A DNA stretch of 7,604 nucleotides from Candidatus Iainarchaeum sp. (GTDB lineage: Archaea; Iainarchaeota; Iainarchaeia; JAADDC01), in the NCBI GenBank assembly GCA_015520865.1, contig WAPE01000111.1, positions 1 to 7,604 of the forward strand. Direction: 5' to 3'. Below, piece after piece: positions 6,323-7,604 of this stretch (position 1 is its first letter; every line of letters begins with the position of its first letter). The notes under the pieces were generated by a model. It searched no databases. It had not been told where the DNA came from and saw only the letters and a list, made by a program, of their open reading frames with translations. The translations under genes and the position numbers were made by a program.

Positions 6323-7604
6323 CGTGGAGATCGTCGAGTACCGCTATGAAGAGGTCGAATCGGATGAAACCCTCGGTGTATATCATTCACCCATAACGGC
6401 GGAGCTGAAGGTACGTTTTCGGTTTTATAACGCCGGACTTGGCGTTCATCCAGATGTTCCACCTGGAACGCTCTTTGTTCATCCTCTAACGCTGCAGCTC
6501 TTCAGGGGCTTCATCGTTGAGGGCGATATCGTTTATACGAGCGGTTCAAGGAGTCCGGTGGAGGTTCTTTCTTCAGATCTGGCCTTTCCTCCCCTTCTCA
6601 GTCATCGAGGAGACGTAAAGGTTCCGAAGGATGAAGAGGAACTCAAGGAGCTCCTGTCGGAGCATTATCGGATAGTCTACGTGGGTGGCTTTCTCCTCCA
6701 CGGGCTTCGTTTTGTCCCTCCATTCTTGCCTATCGATAAGGAAAAGTTTTCTCGACTCGTATCGACGTTTAAAGGGACCTTGGATAGAGAGCTCCTTGCT
6801 TCTGTAGGGATCCCTCCTGAAGAACCGTACCTCAGGATGGTAGGACCCTTCTTCGGTTACCACGTACCCAACGCCGTACAGCTGGTTGATGAAATGGATT
6901 GGAGGGATCTTGTTCGCCAGTGGAGTAGTTCCGACATAGTCAACCGTCCATTCGTGGAGATTGGTCTTAAGAAGCATCCTGAAGTTTCCCTCGTTTCGAC
7001 GACTATCCACGGATTTTATCCGAGAAAAACTCCCTGGAAGGTTTATGTTTGTCCGGAGGGTCACCTATCGCCCCTTTCTGTATGCCCTATCTGTGGAAAA
7101 CCCACAAAACCCGTAAAGATCTGTCCCCGTTGTGGTAGATACTTCGAAGAGGGCGACCGCTGTCCTTACGACGGTTCTAAGCTCCTCGATGAGATCACCT
7201 TTGACCCAGAACCCGTCATTCGCGGGTACGAAGAACGCTACGGAAAGGTAGGAGAAGTAAATATCGTCGATGGGCCGCCAGAGCATCCTCTAAAGGCTTA
7301 CTTCAGAAAGAAAACAAACCTCTACGTGGGAAGAAGCGGATTCGTCGAGCTATCGTCTCCCATTTTCCCTGGAGATAGAAATGAAATCCCAAAGGTTCTT
7401 GTGAACCCGATTTTGCGCGTCTACCGCTTTCTTTCCTTCTTGTCGGAGCACCTCCTCGGAGAAAGGGGTGATTTCCCTTCAAGGGAAGAGGAACTCGTTG
7501 GTAGGAGAATCGTTGTCGTTTCTAGCTCAAAGTACTTCGTCGTCGAGATCGAAAGGATTGGAGAACGGTTGACCCTTCGAAAGAACGTCTTTTACGGCCT
7601 CCCC
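6315..7604 (+). CDS. dp2: DNA polymerase D large subunit (DP2) homologue, N-terminally shortened and divergent, partial at window edge
   Basis: An open frame of 430 codons continuing past the window. I place it in the DP2 family by position after DP1 and by a collinear series of weak matches. LKVRFRFYNAGLG (31-43) lies where DP2 has its LRYGRSRxSG motif. VKVPKDEEELKELL (101-114) with IVYVGGFLLHGLRFVPP (120-136) matches the region before the DP2 xLPANY motif. VGPFFGYHVP (176-185) and a Trp/Asp stretch match IPLHP and beyond. The zinc-ribbon block has C246...H250, C257-x2-C260, C270-x2-C273 and C283-x2-D286. ELVGRRIVV (393-401) lies where DP2 has LIGHLVIGLAPHTSAG. About the first 300 residues of a normal DP2 are absent: an in-frame TGA at 6306-6308 precedes the start. 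GxRMGRPEKA is replaced by IHGFYPRKTP (231-240), followed by a deletion. The catalytic DGDED region would lie just beyond the edge. Start TTG is supported by the SD site and overlaps DP1 by 8 nt. A zinc-ribbon protein unrelated to DP2 is the alternative. Confidence 0.7.
   Translation, partial: MNDVEIVEYRYEEVESDETLGVYHSPITAELKVRFRFYNAGLGVHPDVPPGTLFVHPLTLQLFRGFIVEGDIVYTSGSRSPVEVLSSDLAFPPLLSHRGDVKVPKDEEELKELLSEHYRIVYVGGFLLHGLRFVPPFLPIDKEKFSRLVSTFKGTLDRELLASVGIPPEEPYLRMVGPFFGYHVPNAVQLVDEMDWRDLVRQWSSSDIVNRPFVEIGLKKHPEVSLVSTTIHGFYPRKTPWKVYVCPEGHLSPLSVCPICGKPTKPVKICPRCGRYFEEGDRCPYDGSKLLDEITFDPEPVIRGYEERYGKVGEVNIVDGPPEHPLKAYFRKKTNLYVGRSGFVELSSPIFPGDRNEIPKVLVNPILRVYRFLSFLSEHLLGERGDFPSREEELVGRRIVVVSSSKYFVVEIERIGERLTLRKNVFYGLP

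Noticed and set aside
6573..7064. 163-codon minus-strand open frame
   Set aside because: It lies opposite the intact DP2-like frame. The plus-strand translation carries clear zinc-ribbon cysteines and DP2-like order, whereas the minus-strand product resembles nothing I know.
7065..7286. 73-codon minus-strand open frame opposite the zinc ribbons
   Set aside because: It is short, has no motif, and is antisense to the best conserved part of the DP2-like gene.

Overview
The window reads as archaeal and probably thermophilic. The evidence is a UPF0215/DUF99 protein, a Sec11-type signal peptidase with a Ser/His/Asp catalytic set, archaeal-style SecF and SecD, a short archaeal NOG1 GTPase, a UPF0147 protein and relatives of both subunits of the archaea-specific DNA polymerase D (PolD). 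Proteins are rich in Lys, Arg, Glu, Ile and Val. Shine-Dalgarno (SD) sequences of the GAGGTG / GGTGATC type precede most starts, and genes overlap or nearly abut. SecD/SecF and PolD relatives argue against Sulfolobus-like Crenarchaeota, but I cannot name the lineage.

Layout. Positions 31-1223 (+) hold a DUF99 gene and a signal peptidase overlapping by 10 nt. Positions 1201-3724 (-) hold secF followed by secD, whose 3' end overlaps the signal peptidase gene tail to tail. Positions 3725-3791 are a divergent promoter region. Positions 3792-7604 (+) hold a tightly packed set: NOG1 GTPase, UPF0147, a DP1-like gene and a DP2-like gene that runs off the right edge. There are no gene-free stretches over 70 nt, and I see no tRNA, rRNA, CRISPR array or mobile element.

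Functionally the left half is protein export: signal peptide removal plus the SecDF translocation motor. The right half joins a ribosome-assembly GTPase and a small helical protein to a PolD-like pair.

The most unusual feature is that PolD-like pair. The DP1 homologue keeps the N-terminal domain, OB fold and the outline of the phosphodiesterase domain, but has lost nearly every metal-binding residue of the Mre11-like 3'-5' exonuclease. The DP2 homologue begins far inside the normal protein, lacks roughly the first 300 residues, and has replaced the normally invariant motifs that can be seen, while keeping its zinc-ribbon block. Both reading frames are intact and joined by an 8-nt overlap with an SD site, so this looks like a maintained, probably non-catalytic PolD derivative rather than decay. 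The catalytic aspartates of DP2 would lie just past the right edge and cannot be judged here.
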